NCBI GenBank assembly: GCA_045639045.1
Contig: JAZUCI010000052.1
Span: forward strand, 1 to 17,863
Length of the DNA: 17,863 bases
Origin: SIG402 sp045639045
GTDB taxonomy: Bacteria > Bacillota > Clostridia > Christensenellales > Borkfalkiaceae
Direction of reading: 5' to 3'
Of the stretch, positions 5,738 through 13,363 are shown in pieces. Each line of letters opens with the position of its first letter. Positions within the stretch are counted from its first letter, which is position 1. Under the pieces are notes generated by a model. It saw only the letters and a list, made by a program, of their open reading frames with translations. It did not search any database and was not told the origin of the DNA. The position numbers and the translations under genes are program-made.

Positions 5738-6478
5738 TTATTCTTCGTCGTCTTCTTCGGGAAGGACTACGTTGTGCCATACTTCTTGCACGTCGTCCAA
5801 ATCTTCCAAAAGGTCAACCATTTTAATGAACTTTGCCGTATCTTCGGGGCTAAGTTCGGTTTTGTTTTGGGGTACTTGTTGGATCGCCGCTTCTAAGAAG
5901 GTTAAGTTCTTTTCTTCAAGCGCTTTACGTACTTCGGAAAAATCGTTGGGGTTGGTGTAAACCACGAAGGCATCTTCTTCGGTAACTACGTCGTCCGCGC
6001 CGCATTCGATGGCAAGTTCCATCATATCGTCTTCGGTAAGCGTTGCGGTGCGTTCGATAACGATAACACCCTTTCTATCGAACATAAAGCCTACGCAACC
6101 CGTGGTACCCATTGCGCCACCGCATTTATCGAATACGTGGCGAACGTCCCCCGCGGTACGGTTTTTGTTATCCGTAAGCGTTTCTACGATCACCGCAGAA
6201 CCGCCCGCGCCGTAACCTTCGTAGGTCAACGCTTCGTAGTTGGTTGCGGAAAGTTCACCCGACGCCTTTTTGATGCTGCGAACGATGTTATCGTTGGGCA
6301 TATTTGCCGCTTTTGCTTTTGCGATTGCATCCGCAAGTTTGGAGTTTAAGTTGGGATCGCTACCTTGCTTTGCGGCAACTGCGATTTCCCTACCGATTTT
6401 GGTGAAAATACGTCCGCGCGCCGCGTCCGCTTTCCCCTTTTTTGCTTGTATGTTATGCCATTTGGAATGTCCGGACAT
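5738..6478 (-). CDS. yebC: YebC/PmpR/TACO1-family protein
   Basis: This 246-residue protein has the invariant family N-terminus MSGHSKWHNIQ, then KADAARGRIFTKIGREI, ANMPNDNIVRSIKKASG (about 59-75), YEGYGAGG (about 86-93) and the acidic C-terminus ending EEDDEE. The family was long annotated as transcriptional regulators; members are also linked to translation of difficult proline stretches. The ATG at 6478 has AAGGAG at 6485-6490, overlapping the stop of the upstream methyltransferase gene, so the two are coupled. It ends at a strong terminator. In many bacteria ruvC directly follows yebC; here about 3.8 kb separates the two. Confidence 0.96.
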   Translation of the reverse strand: MSGHSKWHNIQAKKGKADAARGRIFTKIGREIAVAAKQGSDPNLNSKLADAIAKAKAANMPNDNIVRSIKKASGELSATNYEALTYEGYGAGGSAVIVETLTDNKNRTAGDVRHVFDKCGGAMGTTGCVGFMFDRKGVIVIERTATLTEDDMMELAIECGADDVVTEEDAFVVYTNPNDFSEVRKALEEKNLTFLEAAIQQVPQNKTELSPEDTAKFIKMVDLLEDLDDVQEVWHNVVLPEEDDEE

Positions 6479-6489
6479 AAAATTTCTCC

Positions 6490-7233
6490 TTAAATTTTCC
6501 TGTTTTCAAGCACGTATAATAGAACGGATAAGGATACCGCCGCGTTTAGGCTTTCCACACCGCTTTGCATAGGCAAAGAAAGGGTATGCGTTGCCGCGGA
6601 TTTCATAAAATCACTTACCCCGTTGGCTTCGTTACCTATCACAAGACAGTATTCGCTTGGTAAGGTTGCGCTAAACACGTTTTCGCCCCCCATATCCGCC
6701 ACGAAAACGGGCAAATGGGATACGAAGGGAAGCAATTCTTCCCTACTGCCACGATACACGTTTACCGCGTAAATACCACTCATACTACTCCTAATCACCT
6801 TTGGTGAAAAGGGATCTACCGTATCCGCAAGGTAAATTTCCTTTACGCCAACGGCGGCAGCGGTACGGAAAATGGTGCCCAAATTGCCGGGATCGCGAAC
6901 GCCGTCCAAAAAAATGCAGGTGCCGCTTGCTTGCTTGGGCGTGATATCGGGAAGGGTAAGGGTGGCAAGAACGCCTTCGGGCGAAACTTCGTCGCTCATT
7001 TTACGAAAAACCTCTTCGCTAACGGGCTGGGTTAGGCGTTCAGGGAATAAATTTTCGCACTTTTCGGTAGCGTAAATTGCGGTTACGGAAAGCCCCTTTT
7101 GTAAGGCTTCCGAAACCATCTTTTTCCCTTCTACAACGAATATGCCCGCCTTTTCACGGTACTTTTTTTCTTTTAGCGCCGCAACCGCCTTAACGGTGGG
7201 GTTAGAAAGCGAAGTGATACGTTCTTTTTTCAT
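6490..7233 (-). CDS. TrmH/SpoU-family RNA 2'-O-methyltransferase
   Basis: SPOUT-fold enzymes of this type methylate ribose 2'-OH groups of rRNA or tRNA using S-adenosylmethionine. The 247 residues comprise an N-terminal substrate-binding domain (about 1-95, including the typical ITSLSNPTVK start) and the knotted SPOUT domain. The three SpoU motifs are clear: motif 1 DPGNLGTIFRTA (about 116-127), motif 2 LVIGNEANGVS (about 197-207) and motif 3 LPMQSGVESLNAAVSLSVLL (about 220-239). The target RNA cannot be deduced. It starts just after the rplT terminator with a weak ribosome-binding sequence (AGAAAAG), so it probably depends on read-through from rplT or a promoter I could not identify. The same order after rplT is common in Firmicutes. 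Confidence 0.92.
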   Translation of the reverse strand: MKKERITSLSNPTVKAVAALKEKKYREKAGIFVVEGKKMVSEALQKGLSVTAIYATEKCENLFPERLTQPVSEEVFRKMSDEVSPEGVLATLTLPDITPKQASGTCIFLDGVRDPGNLGTIFRTAAAVGVKEIYLADTVDPFSPKVIRSSMSGIYAVNVYRGSREELLPFVSHLPVFVADMGGENVFSATLPSEYCLVIGNEANGVSDFMKSAATHTLSLPMQSGVESLNAAVSLSVLLYVLENRKI

Positions 7234-7247
7234 GCTTTTCTAATGGG

Positions 7248-7275
7248 AAAAAAGCCTTCTTATAGAAGGCTTTTC
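7248..7275 (-). terminator. Terminator after rplT
   Basis: On the minus strand AAGCCTTCT and AGAAGGCTT pair around ATA, followed by a run of T residues (complement of 7248-7253). It lies directly after the rplT stop and would limit, not abolish, transcription of the methyltransferase and yebC. Confidence 0.9.
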
Positions 7276-7277
7276 AC

Positions 7278-7631
7278 TTATGCTAATTTGCTTTTTGCTT
7301 TTTCGCAGAGAACGGTGAACGCAGCTGCATCCGAAACCGCTAATTCTGCAAGAACCTTTCTGTTAAGTTCAATGCCGTTTGCCTTTAAGCCGTACATGAA
7401 CTTGCTGTAAGAAAGACCGTTCATACGAGCTGCAGCGTTGATACGCGCGATCCATAATTTACGGAAATCTCTCTTCTTCGCCTTTCTGCCTACGTATGCG
7501 TAGGACAAGGACTTCATAACCGCTTGACGAGCTACTCTGTAAAGCTTGCTTTTTGCACCAAAGTAACCTTTGGAAAGTTTTAAGATTTTTCTACGCTTTT
7601 TAACAGCGTTAACTGCTCTTTTAATACGCAT
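7278..7631 (-). CDS. rplT: 50S ribosomal protein L20
   Basis: L20 is an early assembly protein of the large subunit that binds 23S rRNA; in Firmicutes it also represses its own operon through the leader upstream of infC. The protein is 117 residues, a usual length, with the basic N-terminus MRIKRAVNAVKKRRKILK, then KGYFGAKSKLYRVARQAVMKSL and KRDFRKLWIARINAAAR. The ATG at 7631 has TAAGGAGG just upstream. The rpmI stop lies within this ribosome-binding region, 12 bases away, so translation is coupled. Confidence 0.98.
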   Translation of the reverse strand: MRIKRAVNAVKKRRKILKLSKGYFGAKSKLYRVARQAVMKSLSYAYVGRKAKKRDFRKLWIARINAAARMNGLSYSKFMYGLKANGIELNRKVLAELAVSDAAAFTVLCEKAKSKLA

Positions 7632-7643
7632 GATTCTGCCTCC

Positions 7644-7850
7644 TTAGTTCGCCTTTTTGTAGGGAATAATTCTCTTGATGTTGTTTTCTTGCGTGGTGGG
7701 GAAATAACCAACTTGACGCAAGGAACGCTTTCTCTTTCTGGACTTCTTGGTCAGAATATGGTTCTTTTGGGAGTGGTACATTTTAATTTTACCCGACCCG
7801 GTTACTCTGAAACGCTTTTTAGCACCGCTGTGCGATTTCATTTTAGGCAT
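7644..7850 (-). CDS. rpmI: 50S ribosomal protein L35
   Basis: This small basic large-subunit protein has 68 residues. The sequence MPKMKSHSGAKKRFRVTGSG is diagnostic of L35, followed by KNHILTKKSRKRKR. The ATG at 7850 has AAAGGAG eight bases upstream. It is the middle gene of infC-rpmI-rplT. Confidence 0.98.
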   Translation of the reverse strand: MPKMKSHSGAKKRFRVTGSGKIKMYHSQKNHILTKKSRKRKRSLRQVGYFPTTQENNIKRIIPYKKAN

Positions 7851-7905
7851 GATTGTATCTCCTTTTATTGTTTTTCTTTATTATTCCGCTTTCGCGTTAT
7901 TACCC

Positions 7906-8415
7906 TTATTGTTGGGGATCTAACATCATGGTGATGTTTTTACCTTCGGTAAGGGGTTTTTTACTCATCACCGCGTAATCCTTAACCATTTCGAAGAATT
8001 CGTTCATTACGTCTACGCAAAGGCCGGAGTGCGCGTTTTGGCGACCGCGCATCTTTAAGCTGACTTTTACTTTGTTGCCCGCTTGCAAGAATTTGGTCGC
8101 TTGCTTTGCTTTTACGTTCATATCCCCTACGTCTATGGTCATAGAAAGGCGGATTTCCTTAATTTCGGTAACCTTTTGGTTCTTTTTCGCTTCCTTTTCC
8201 TTTTTCAAAAGTTCGAAGCGGTACTTACCGTAGTTCATCAATTTGCAAACGGGGGGTACGGCGTTGGGGGAAATTTTAACCAAATCCAATTCCGCTTCGT
8301 CCGCAATTTGCAACGCTTGGTTACGGGACACGATGCCGTACTGCGTGCCGTCTGCGCCAATCAGGCGCACTTCCTTATCCAAGATTTCTTCGTTAATCTG
8401 ATGCTGCTCTTTAAT
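7906..8415 (-). CDS. infC: Translation initiation factor IF-3, starting at an AUU codon
   Basis: IF-3 binds the 30S subunit and proofreads start-codon choice. The conserved N-terminal run INEEILDKEVRLIGADG requires the gene to start upstream of the first standard start codon. Between the in-frame TAA (8431-8433) and that run the only plausible start is ATT at 8413-8415, ten bases after GGAAGG (8425-8430). This gives 169 residues, normal for IF-3. AUU initiation is the known hallmark of infC, through which IF-3 represses its own translation. The N-domain spans about 1-80 (SRNQALQIAD, PPVCKLMNYGKYRFE) and the C-domain follows (IKEIRLSMTIDVGDMNVK, VKVSLKMRGRQNAH). The TTG at 8380-8382 would cut off the conserved start. 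Confidence 0.93.
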   Translation of the reverse strand: MKEQHQINEEILDKEVRLIGADGTQYGIVSRNQALQIADEAELDLVKISPNAVPPVCKLMNYGKYRFELLKKEKEAKKNQKVTEIKEIRLSMTIDVGDMNVKAKQATKFLQAGNKVKVSLKMRGRQNAHSGLCVDVMNEFFEMVKDYAVMSKKPLTEGKNITMMLDPQQ

Positions 8416-8566
8416 GGTTCTGTACCTTCCTTATAAAAATTAAAGGGTTACCGCGTGGTAACCCCTTTCAAGCGAAAACATTACGAGCCGATGCCCGTAA
8501 AACGAAATCCGATTGAACCAAACAACCCGTTTGCCGTTCGGTGAGAAGGGTTACTTCTGCTTACCG
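8416..8566 (-). ncRNA. L20-type autoregulatory leader of infC-rpmI-rplT
   Basis: From the predicted start near 8566 to the infC AUU codon lies a leader of about 150 nt ending in an intrinsic terminator. An early segment GTAACCC (8554-8548) is complementary to GGGTTAC in the 5' arm of the terminator, so the RNA can switch between antiterminator and terminator. This is the arrangement known for the Firmicutes L20 leader, in which free L20 favours termination. Family assignment is by context and architecture. Confidence 0.8.
8436..8468 (-). terminator. Attenuator terminator in the infC leader
   Basis: On the minus strand AAAGGGGTTACC and GGTAACCCTTT pair around ACGC (8468-8457 with 8452-8442, one extra G), followed by AATTTTT. 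It ends about 20 bases before the AUU start, with the GGAAGG ribosome-binding sequence just downstream. Confidence 0.9.
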
Positions 8567-8572
8567 TATTCC

Positions 8573-8601
8573 ATTTTACGCTTATTTTTTGAATTTGTCA
8601 A
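8573..8601 (-). promoter_or_regulatory. Promoter of infC-rpmI-rplT
   Basis: TTGACA (8601-8596), a 17-base spacer and TAAAAT (8578-8573) on the minus strand. It lies just past the thrS stop, so the operon has its own promoter besides any read-through from thrS, for which no terminator is seen. Confidence 0.85.
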
Positions 8602-8614
8602 CTGTTTTTAGCGC

Positions 8615-10552
8615 TTATCTGCACTTTTTTTCGGCAATTTCTTTTAAGATGCGCTGCAAGAATTCTTCCTTACTCATCGCGCCTAAATCACCTGCCGCGC
8701 GTTCGCGTACCGCAAGCACGCCCGCTTCCTTTTCCTTATCCCCAAGAACGATCATATAGGGAACCTTGCTAAGTTGCGCTTCACGGATTTTATAGCCGAT
8801 TTTTTCGCTTCTTACGTCCGTTTCCACGCGTAAACCGTAGGCTTCTAATTCCTTAGCGATTTCTTGCGCGTATTCTGCGGTGCGGTCGGTTAAGGAAAGC
8901 ACTTTTACTTGGGTGGGAGCCATCCATACGGGGAACGCGCCCGCGTACTTTTCAATTAAAAGCGCCATAGTGCGTTCGTAGCAGCCGATGGAACTTCTGT
9001 GAATGATGTAGGGGCGACGTTTTTCACCGTTTTCATCCACGTAAGTCATTTCAAAGTTCTTTGCAAGGAACATATCGATTTGGATGGTGATTAAGGTATC
9101 TTCCTTACCGAATACGTTCTTAATTTGGATATCCAGCTTGGGGCCGTAGAAGGCGGCTTCCCCAATCCCTTCTTTATAGGTTAAGCCCAAATCGTCCAAA
9201 ATACGCTTCATTTCGTTTTCCGCGTATTCCCATTGTTCGGGATCGTTGATGTACTTTTCGGTATTTTGGGGATCCCAACGGGAGAAGCGGTAGGATACGT
9301 CCTCGTCCAAACCGACGCTCTTTAACATATACATCGCCAAATCCAAAGAGCCTTTGAATTCTTGTTCTAACTGCGAAGGCATACAAATGATGTGCCCTTC
9401 CGAAAGGGTGAATTGGCGCACGCGGATAAGACCGTGCATTTCCCCGCTGGATTCGTTACGGAACAGCGTGGAAGTTTCCCCGTAGCGCAAGGGAAGGTCG
9501 CGGTATGATTTTATGCCGCTGTTATATACGGTGTATTGGAAGGGGCAGGTCATGGGGCGAAGCGCCATAAGTTCGTCCCCCTTTTCTTCGTTGCCGAGAA
9601 CGAACATAGAATCGCGGTAGTGATCCCAATGTCCGCTGATTTTATACAAGTCGCTTTTCGCCATATAGGGCGTTTTGGTAAGAACGTAGCCACGGCGCGC
9701 TTCTTCGTCTTCGACGAAGCGGTTCAAAATTTGGAAGAGTTTCGCGCCCTTGGGCATAAGTAGGGGCAAGCCCTGACCGATGGTTTCATCCGTCATAAAG
9801 ATGCCGAGTTCACGGCCTAATTTGTTATGGTCGCGGCGCTTTGCTTCTTCTTGGCGAAGGATATATTCTTCTAGTTCCGCCTTCTTTTCAAACGCGGTTG
9901 CGTAGATGCGGGTAAGCATCTTGTTCTTTTCATTGCCGCGCCAGTACGCGCCCGTAAGGGAAAGCAAGCGGAACGCCTTAATTTTACCCGTAGAAGGAAG
10001 GTGCGGCCCACGGCACAAATCCACGAAAGAGCCTTGCTTGTAGAAGGAAATTTCCGCGTCTTCGGGAAGTTCGGAAATCAGTTCTACTTTGTAGGGTTCC
10101 TTTAATTTTTGCATATAGGCAACCGCTTCCGCTTTGGGAAGGGTGAAACGTTCCAAAGCAAAATTTGCTTTGATGATGCGATTCATTTCGGTTTCAATCT
10201 TTTCAAAATCCGCTTGGGTAATGGGGGTTACGAAATCGATATCGTAATAAAATCCGTCCTCCACCGTGGGGCCGATTGCCAATTTGCAAGTGGGGAAAAC
10301 GGTTTTGACTGCTTGCGCCATAACGTGCGAACAGGTGTGACGGTATACGTCCAACCCTTCTTCATCCCTTAAAGTTACGATTTCCAAAGCGCCGTCCCCG
10401 TTCACGGTTTCGGATAAATCCACCAATTTGCCGTTCCACTTTGCGCAAACGGCGTTTCTTGCCAAACCTTCGGAAATGCTTTTTGCAACTTCCATAAAGG
10501 TTGCGCCCGATTCTACGGCAAGCACGCTGCCGTCTTTTAACGTTACGTTCAT
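8615..10552 (-). CDS. thrS: Threonyl-tRNA synthetase
   Basis: This class II synthetase charges tRNA-Thr. The 645 residues show a TGS domain (about 1-60), the editing domain with HTCSHVMAQA (about 72-81) and LCRGPHLPSTG (about 178-188), the catalytic core with motif 2 around FRNESSGEMHG, and the C-terminal anticodon-binding domain (about 535-640, starting near APTQVKVLSL). Zinc ligands C336, H387 (LSEGH) and H518 (IIHRSS) are all present. The segment around C336 reads MTCPFQ instead of the usual MNCPxH, and the H387 segment reads FTLSEGH instead of FTQDDAH, so this is a divergent subtype. The ATG at 10552 follows an AAAGGTAGG ribosome-binding sequence. Expression is controlled by the T-box leader upstream. 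Confidence 0.97.
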   Translation of the reverse strand: MNVTLKDGSVLAVESGATFMEVAKSISEGLARNAVCAKWNGKLVDLSETVNGDGALEIVTLRDEEGLDVYRHTCSHVMAQAVKTVFPTCKLAIGPTVEDGFYYDIDFVTPITQADFEKIETEMNRIIKANFALERFTLPKAEAVAYMQKLKEPYKVELISELPEDAEISFYKQGSFVDLCRGPHLPSTGKIKAFRLLSLTGAYWRGNEKNKMLTRIYATAFEKKAELEEYILRQEEAKRRDHNKLGRELGIFMTDETIGQGLPLLMPKGAKLFQILNRFVEDEEARRGYVLTKTPYMAKSDLYKISGHWDHYRDSMFVLGNEEKGDELMALRPMTCPFQYTVYNSGIKSYRDLPLRYGETSTLFRNESSGEMHGLIRVRQFTLSEGHIICMPSQLEQEFKGSLDLAMYMLKSVGLDEDVSYRFSRWDPQNTEKYINDPEQWEYAENEMKRILDDLGLTYKEGIGEAAFYGPKLDIQIKNVFGKEDTLITIQIDMFLAKNFEMTYVDENGEKRRPYIIHRSSIGCYERTMALLIEKYAGAFPVWMAPTQVKVLSLTDRTAEYAQEIAKELEAYGLRVETDVRSEKIGYKIREAQLSKVPYMIVLGDKEKEAGVLAVRERAAGDLGAMSKEEFLQRILKEIAEKKCR

Positions 10553-10562
10553 ACTGTTTACC

Positions 10563-10802
10563 TACCTTTGTTTAATAAAAAAGAAAACGCCCTTAAACAA
10601 CTGTTTAAGGACGGTTTTATCCGCGGTTCCACCTTATTTGCCCGCTAACGAAAAACGGGCCGCTCTTTTGCACGGAAACGCCGTGCCGTTCGGCAAAAAA
10701 AGTGGTTTCTTTTTTCCTTTTACGCGGGGGCTTGCAGCAACCGCCCCGTCTCTACCTGTCACAAAAGAAAACGTACTTGTCTTTTTCTCTCCGTATGAAA
10801 TT
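10563..10802 (-). ncRNA. T-box riboswitch leader of thrS
   Basis: T-box leaders sense uncharged tRNA by codon-anticodon pairing and by binding its free 3' end. The signature AGGTGGAACCGCG is present on the minus strand (10634-10622). The distal Stem I has the typical AGAGACGGGG...GGTTGCTGCAAGCCCC organisation, near 10728-10756. An intrinsic terminator follows the T-box sequence. A Thr specifier should lie in the Stem I specifier loop; ACA and ACG triplets occur near 10764-10785, but I could not decide between them by eye. The gene served is thrS, which fits a Thr specifier. Confidence 0.95.
10577..10618 (-). terminator. T-box terminator of the thrS leader
   Basis: On the minus strand AAAACCGTCCTTAAACA pairs imperfectly with TGTTTAAGGGCGTTTT, followed by CTTTTTT. 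It lies directly after the T-box sequence, which forms the alternative antiterminator with the upstream part of this stem when uncharged tRNA binds. Confidence 0.92.
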
Positions 10803-10808
10803 ACTTGT

Positions 10809-10837
10809 ATTTTACTCCATTTTTTCTTGCTTGTCAA
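10809..10837 (-). promoter_or_regulatory. Promoter of thrS
   Basis: TTGACA (10837-10832), 17 bases, TAAAAT (10814-10809) on the minus strand. It starts 18 bases past the stop of the upstream YtxC-like gene, so thrS is transcribed independently. Confidence 0.88.
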
Positions 10838-10854
10838 GGGTTTTTAACGCATTT

Positions 10855-11583
10855 TTACAAACCAAACGTTTCCCCGCTGTGAAAACGCACGTTTTTGCCG
10901 TAAAAATCCTTAACGAAGGGAATTGCGCTACTTTCCGTTTCCCCCACGACGTGCACGTTTTTACCGCAACAAAGTAAGATTTCCTGGGCGGGATTCGGTT
11001 GATTTTTTTCGCCCAAAAGCAGGGATAAACCCCGCTTTCCGTACCGTTTATCGTACACGCTTTCCCCCACCAAATACACGTTGGAATCCGAAAAATCGTC
11101 AATCAAATACTGCATAAAACTGCGGTAAATTTCCTCCCCGAAATAGGTGGGTAGGCAAGCGCAAATTTCCTTCCATTTTTCGGTTAATTTTTGCAACTTG
11201 AAATGATAAACGCCGTCCACCGAAATATCTTCGCTTAAAATAATTACCCTTTGGGCAAAACGGCGGTCTTCTAGGTAATCGGCGGCGATTACGGCGGTTA
11301 TAAACAGTTCCTTTTGCTCTGAAGAAAGCCCCCAAAACTGCGTGTTTTCGATGAAGAAATCGTACTTATATCCCACCGCGATTACGTCGGCAAGTTTTTC
11401 GCGTACTTCCGCAAAAACGAACTCCGTGTATAAATCGGGAATTTCCAAAGTAAGCGTAGCGGTTGCTTCCCCCTTTTCGTAGCGGGCGCAAACCCCCGCC
11501 GCGCGAAAAATTTGCGTTAGGGCGGAAGCAACGATTTCCAAACGTTTTCTATTTGCCGTTTCAGTAATACGAATTATTTTCAT
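10855..11583 (-). CDS. YtxC-like protein (putative sporulation-associated family)
   Basis: This is a soluble 242-residue protein with no signal peptide or membrane segment. Two things point to YtxC: its position immediately upstream of thrS, as in Bacillus, and a central region (about 95-170) with the family pattern of a helical stretch, then a DISVDGVYHFKLQKLTEKW-like segment (family: IEGFxxFRLKxYWEEL), then an acidic helix EEIYRSFMQYLIDDF. The N-terminal half has alternating charged and hydrophobic residues and no catalytic motif I can name. The C-terminal part (about 180-240) ends in a Gly-rich stretch. YtxC has no established biochemical role. An unrelated hypothetical protein is the main alternative. 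The start is ATG 11583. Confidence 0.6.
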   Translation of the reverse strand: MKIIRITETANRKRLEIVASALTQIFRAAGVCARYEKGEATATLTLEIPDLYTEFVFAEVREKLADVIAVGYKYDFFIENTQFWGLSSEQKELFITAVIAADYLEDRRFAQRVIILSEDISVDGVYHFKLQKLTEKWKEICACLPTYFGEEIYRSFMQYLIDDFSDSNVYLVGESVYDKRYGKRGLSLLLGEKNQPNPAQEILLCCGKNVHVVGETESSAIPFVKDFYGKNVRFHSGETFGL

Positions 11584-11693
11584 AACGATAGTAGTTTATG
11601 CATGCAACCGAAAGTTATTACTCCGTTTTCGTATGCCGCGTTTAATTTTGAAAAAACTGCCGAAACTTTAAATATTACCCTACGTATACGCGC

Positions 11694-11722
11694 ATTCTAT
11701 TTATTTATAAATAAGTTGTCAT
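11694..11722 (-). promoter_or_regulatory. Promoter of the YtxC-like gene
   Basis: ATGACA (11722-11717), 17 bases, TAGAAT (11699-11694) on the minus strand, one mismatch in each hexamer. The -35 lies inside the inverted repeat at 11715-11737. The leader to the gene would be about 105 bases. Confidence 0.6.
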
Positions 11723-11737
11723 AAAATCAATGACAAC
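11715..11737. promoter_or_regulatory. Perfect 8-bp inverted repeat between divergent promoters (candidate operator)
   Basis: GTTGTCAT (11715-11722) and ATGACAAC (11730-11737) are exact reverse complements separated by 7 bases. It overlaps the -35 of the minus-strand promoter and sits about 30 bases upstream of the plus-strand -35. A dimeric regulator bound here could affect both directions. No regulator gene lies next to it. Confidence 0.5.
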
Positions 11738-11764
11738 GGAATGGGATTCCGCCACGAAATTTTC

Positions 11765-11793
11765 TTGCAAATTTTCCCATTTTTCGCTATAAT
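11765..11793 (+). promoter_or_regulatory. Promoter of the YwaF-like/ABC transporter/Ig-like operon
   Basis: TTGCAA (11765-11770), 17 bases, TATAAT (11788-11793). The start would be near 11800, giving a leader of about 94 bases that contains the hairpin at 11826-11850. Confidence 0.78.
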
Positions 11794-11825
11794 ATCTCTT
11801 AGAGTTTAACATTGGGTTTTTCTTG

Positions 11826-11850
11826 CGTAAAAAAGCAGCAGTTTTTTACG
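11826..11850 (+). other. Hairpin in the leader of the envelope operon
   Basis: CGTAAAAAA (11826-11834) pairs perfectly with TTTTTTACG (11842-11850) around GCAGCAG. The 3' arm contains a six-T run but is followed by GGGGC, so it is not a standard terminator. It could be an RNA-stability or regulatory element. Confidence 0.45.
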
Positions 11851-11893
11851 GGGCAATCCCTTTTGCGAAGATAAGTTAGTTTACGGAGTATTT

Positions 11894-13345
11894 ATGTATC
11901 AAGCAATCGTACTTTTAGCATCGGCAATCATCGTTGCGCTTACCCTTTTTCTGTTTCGAAAGAAAACGGATTCTGCTTTTTTGACCTTTTTTAAGGTTTT
12001 CACTTTAGCGTTTTGCGCAATAGGACTGTTCCGCTTTATTTTATCCGACGGATTTATGTTCGTTATGAACGACGCATGGTATTTGGGCACTCATTATGAA
12101 AACCCCGACTTTTTCCACAGTATTTTGCGTTGGGGGTATTACCTAAACTACGCGGTGCTGCCTATGGCGGTATTCTTTAACAGTAGACTGTTCAAAAACC
12201 TTGCTTGCTACGTTTGTTTCCCCTTCACTTTGCTTTCAATTATCTTTTTTAACGATTACATGGCGTACTTCTTGGTACCCTCCTTACCCGTTGAACAGAT
12301 TTCGGGCTGCACGATTTTACACCTGGTGCCTTGGGCAAGATACTTGATTTTTTGCTTGGAACTGACTATGGCAACGGTAATCCCCCTATTGATTACCATA
12401 AAGCAAAAACATTACTTTAACGTAAAAGACAAATACGAATGGGGGCGTTTTTTGATTGCGATACCCTTCGTATTTTTCGTGATGTTGCCCGTATATATGC
12501 CCCAATCTTTGTTCGGGTTTACCTTCCGCAACCCCCCTAAATTCGGCGGACACCATATCCGTTGGATTATCGTGATGCTAGGCGGTACGCTTGCGCTGTA
12601 TTACACGTTCCGTTTCCGTTGCCAAAAAGACCGATATATGCTTTGCGTATTCCTAACGATTGCGCTGTTCTACAATTACAATTCCATGTACTTAATGGGA
12701 TTTTACGTAAGGCGCCTTCCCATACAGCTTTGCAATATCGCTTCCTATTTCTACTTAATTTGTATTCCTTTCAAGTTGAAAAAAATGTTCAACTTTTGCC
12801 TAATTGCGAACACGGTGGGGGCAATCGTTGCGGTCATCATTCCCCCGTTTGATTCTTCCGCGGGCAGTTTTTGGAGCATGCACTATATTATCGAACACAC
12901 CCTTGTGTTCGCAATTCCCCTTCTATGCATGAGTTTGCGCATATTCCCGCGTATGGACAAGCGCGCGATTTTGCATATGTTCGTGGGTTTTTCCATTTAC
13001 TTTACGTTTGCCTTCGTTTCGGGCACGATTGTAAACGGTTTCCTTCCCAAAGTAGAAAGAACGAACTTCTTCTATATGTTCGACCCCAACGTTGTTACGG
13101 AAAACTTCGGCTTCCTTGCTTTTACCGAAAACTACCATTGGACGTACGGAAGGTTTGATACCTACCCCCTAATCGTAGCCATCGTTTATATCGCGTTTTT
13201 CGGCGCTTGTTGTTTGTTCTACCTATTTGCAAAATGGCTATACAAAGTGGAAGACGACCATTTGCAGTTACGCCTTGCAAGAATTGAGTTGTACGAAAAA
13301 ATTACGGGGAAAAAATCCCGTAGCAAAAGAGAGTTTATCGATTAA
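11894..13345 (+). CDS. YwaF/TMEM164-like multi-pass membrane protein (TIGR02206-type C-terminal half)
   Basis: This 483-residue integral membrane protein has roughly ten or more hydrophobic helices and a basic, soluble C-terminal tail (about 450-483). The C-terminal half (about 215-440) carries the YwaF-family signatures: HHIRWI (220-225), LPIQLC (275-280), a PPFD segment (317-320), HYIIEHTLVF (330-339) and the NGFLPKVERTNFFYM stretch (381-395). YwaF proteins are only about 230 residues; here about 210 extra N-terminal residues form additional membrane segments. The biochemical role in bacteria is not established; the related animal protein TMEM164 is described as an acyltransferase, and the conserved Cys and His (C280, H335) may matter. 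The ATG at 11894 has CGGAG upstream. It is the first gene of an operon with an ABC exporter and Ig-like proteins. Confidence 0.72.
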   Translation: MYQAIVLLASAIIVALTLFLFRKKTDSAFLTFFKVFTLAFCAIGLFRFILSDGFMFVMNDAWYLGTHYENPDFFHSILRWGYYLNYAVLPMAVFFNSRLFKNLACYVCFPFTLLSIIFFNDYMAYFLVPSLPVEQISGCTILHLVPWARYLIFCLELTMATVIPLLITIKQKHYFNVKDKYEWGRFLIAIPFVFFVMLPVYMPQSLFGFTFRNPPKFGGHHIRWIIVMLGGTLALYYTFRFRCQKDRYMLCVFLTIALFYNYNSMYLMGFYVRRLPIQLCNIASYFYLICIPFKLKKMFNFCLIANTVGAIVAVIIPPFDSSAGSFWSMHYIIEHTLVFAIPLLCMSLRIFPRMDKRAILHMFVGFSIYFTFAFVSGTIVNGFLPKVERTNFFYMFDPNVVTENFGFLAFTENYHWTYGRFDTYPLIVAIVYIAFFGACCLFYLFAKWLYKVEDDHLQLRLARIELYEKITGKKSRSKREFID

Positions 13346-13363
13346 CCATAAGGAACCACGATT

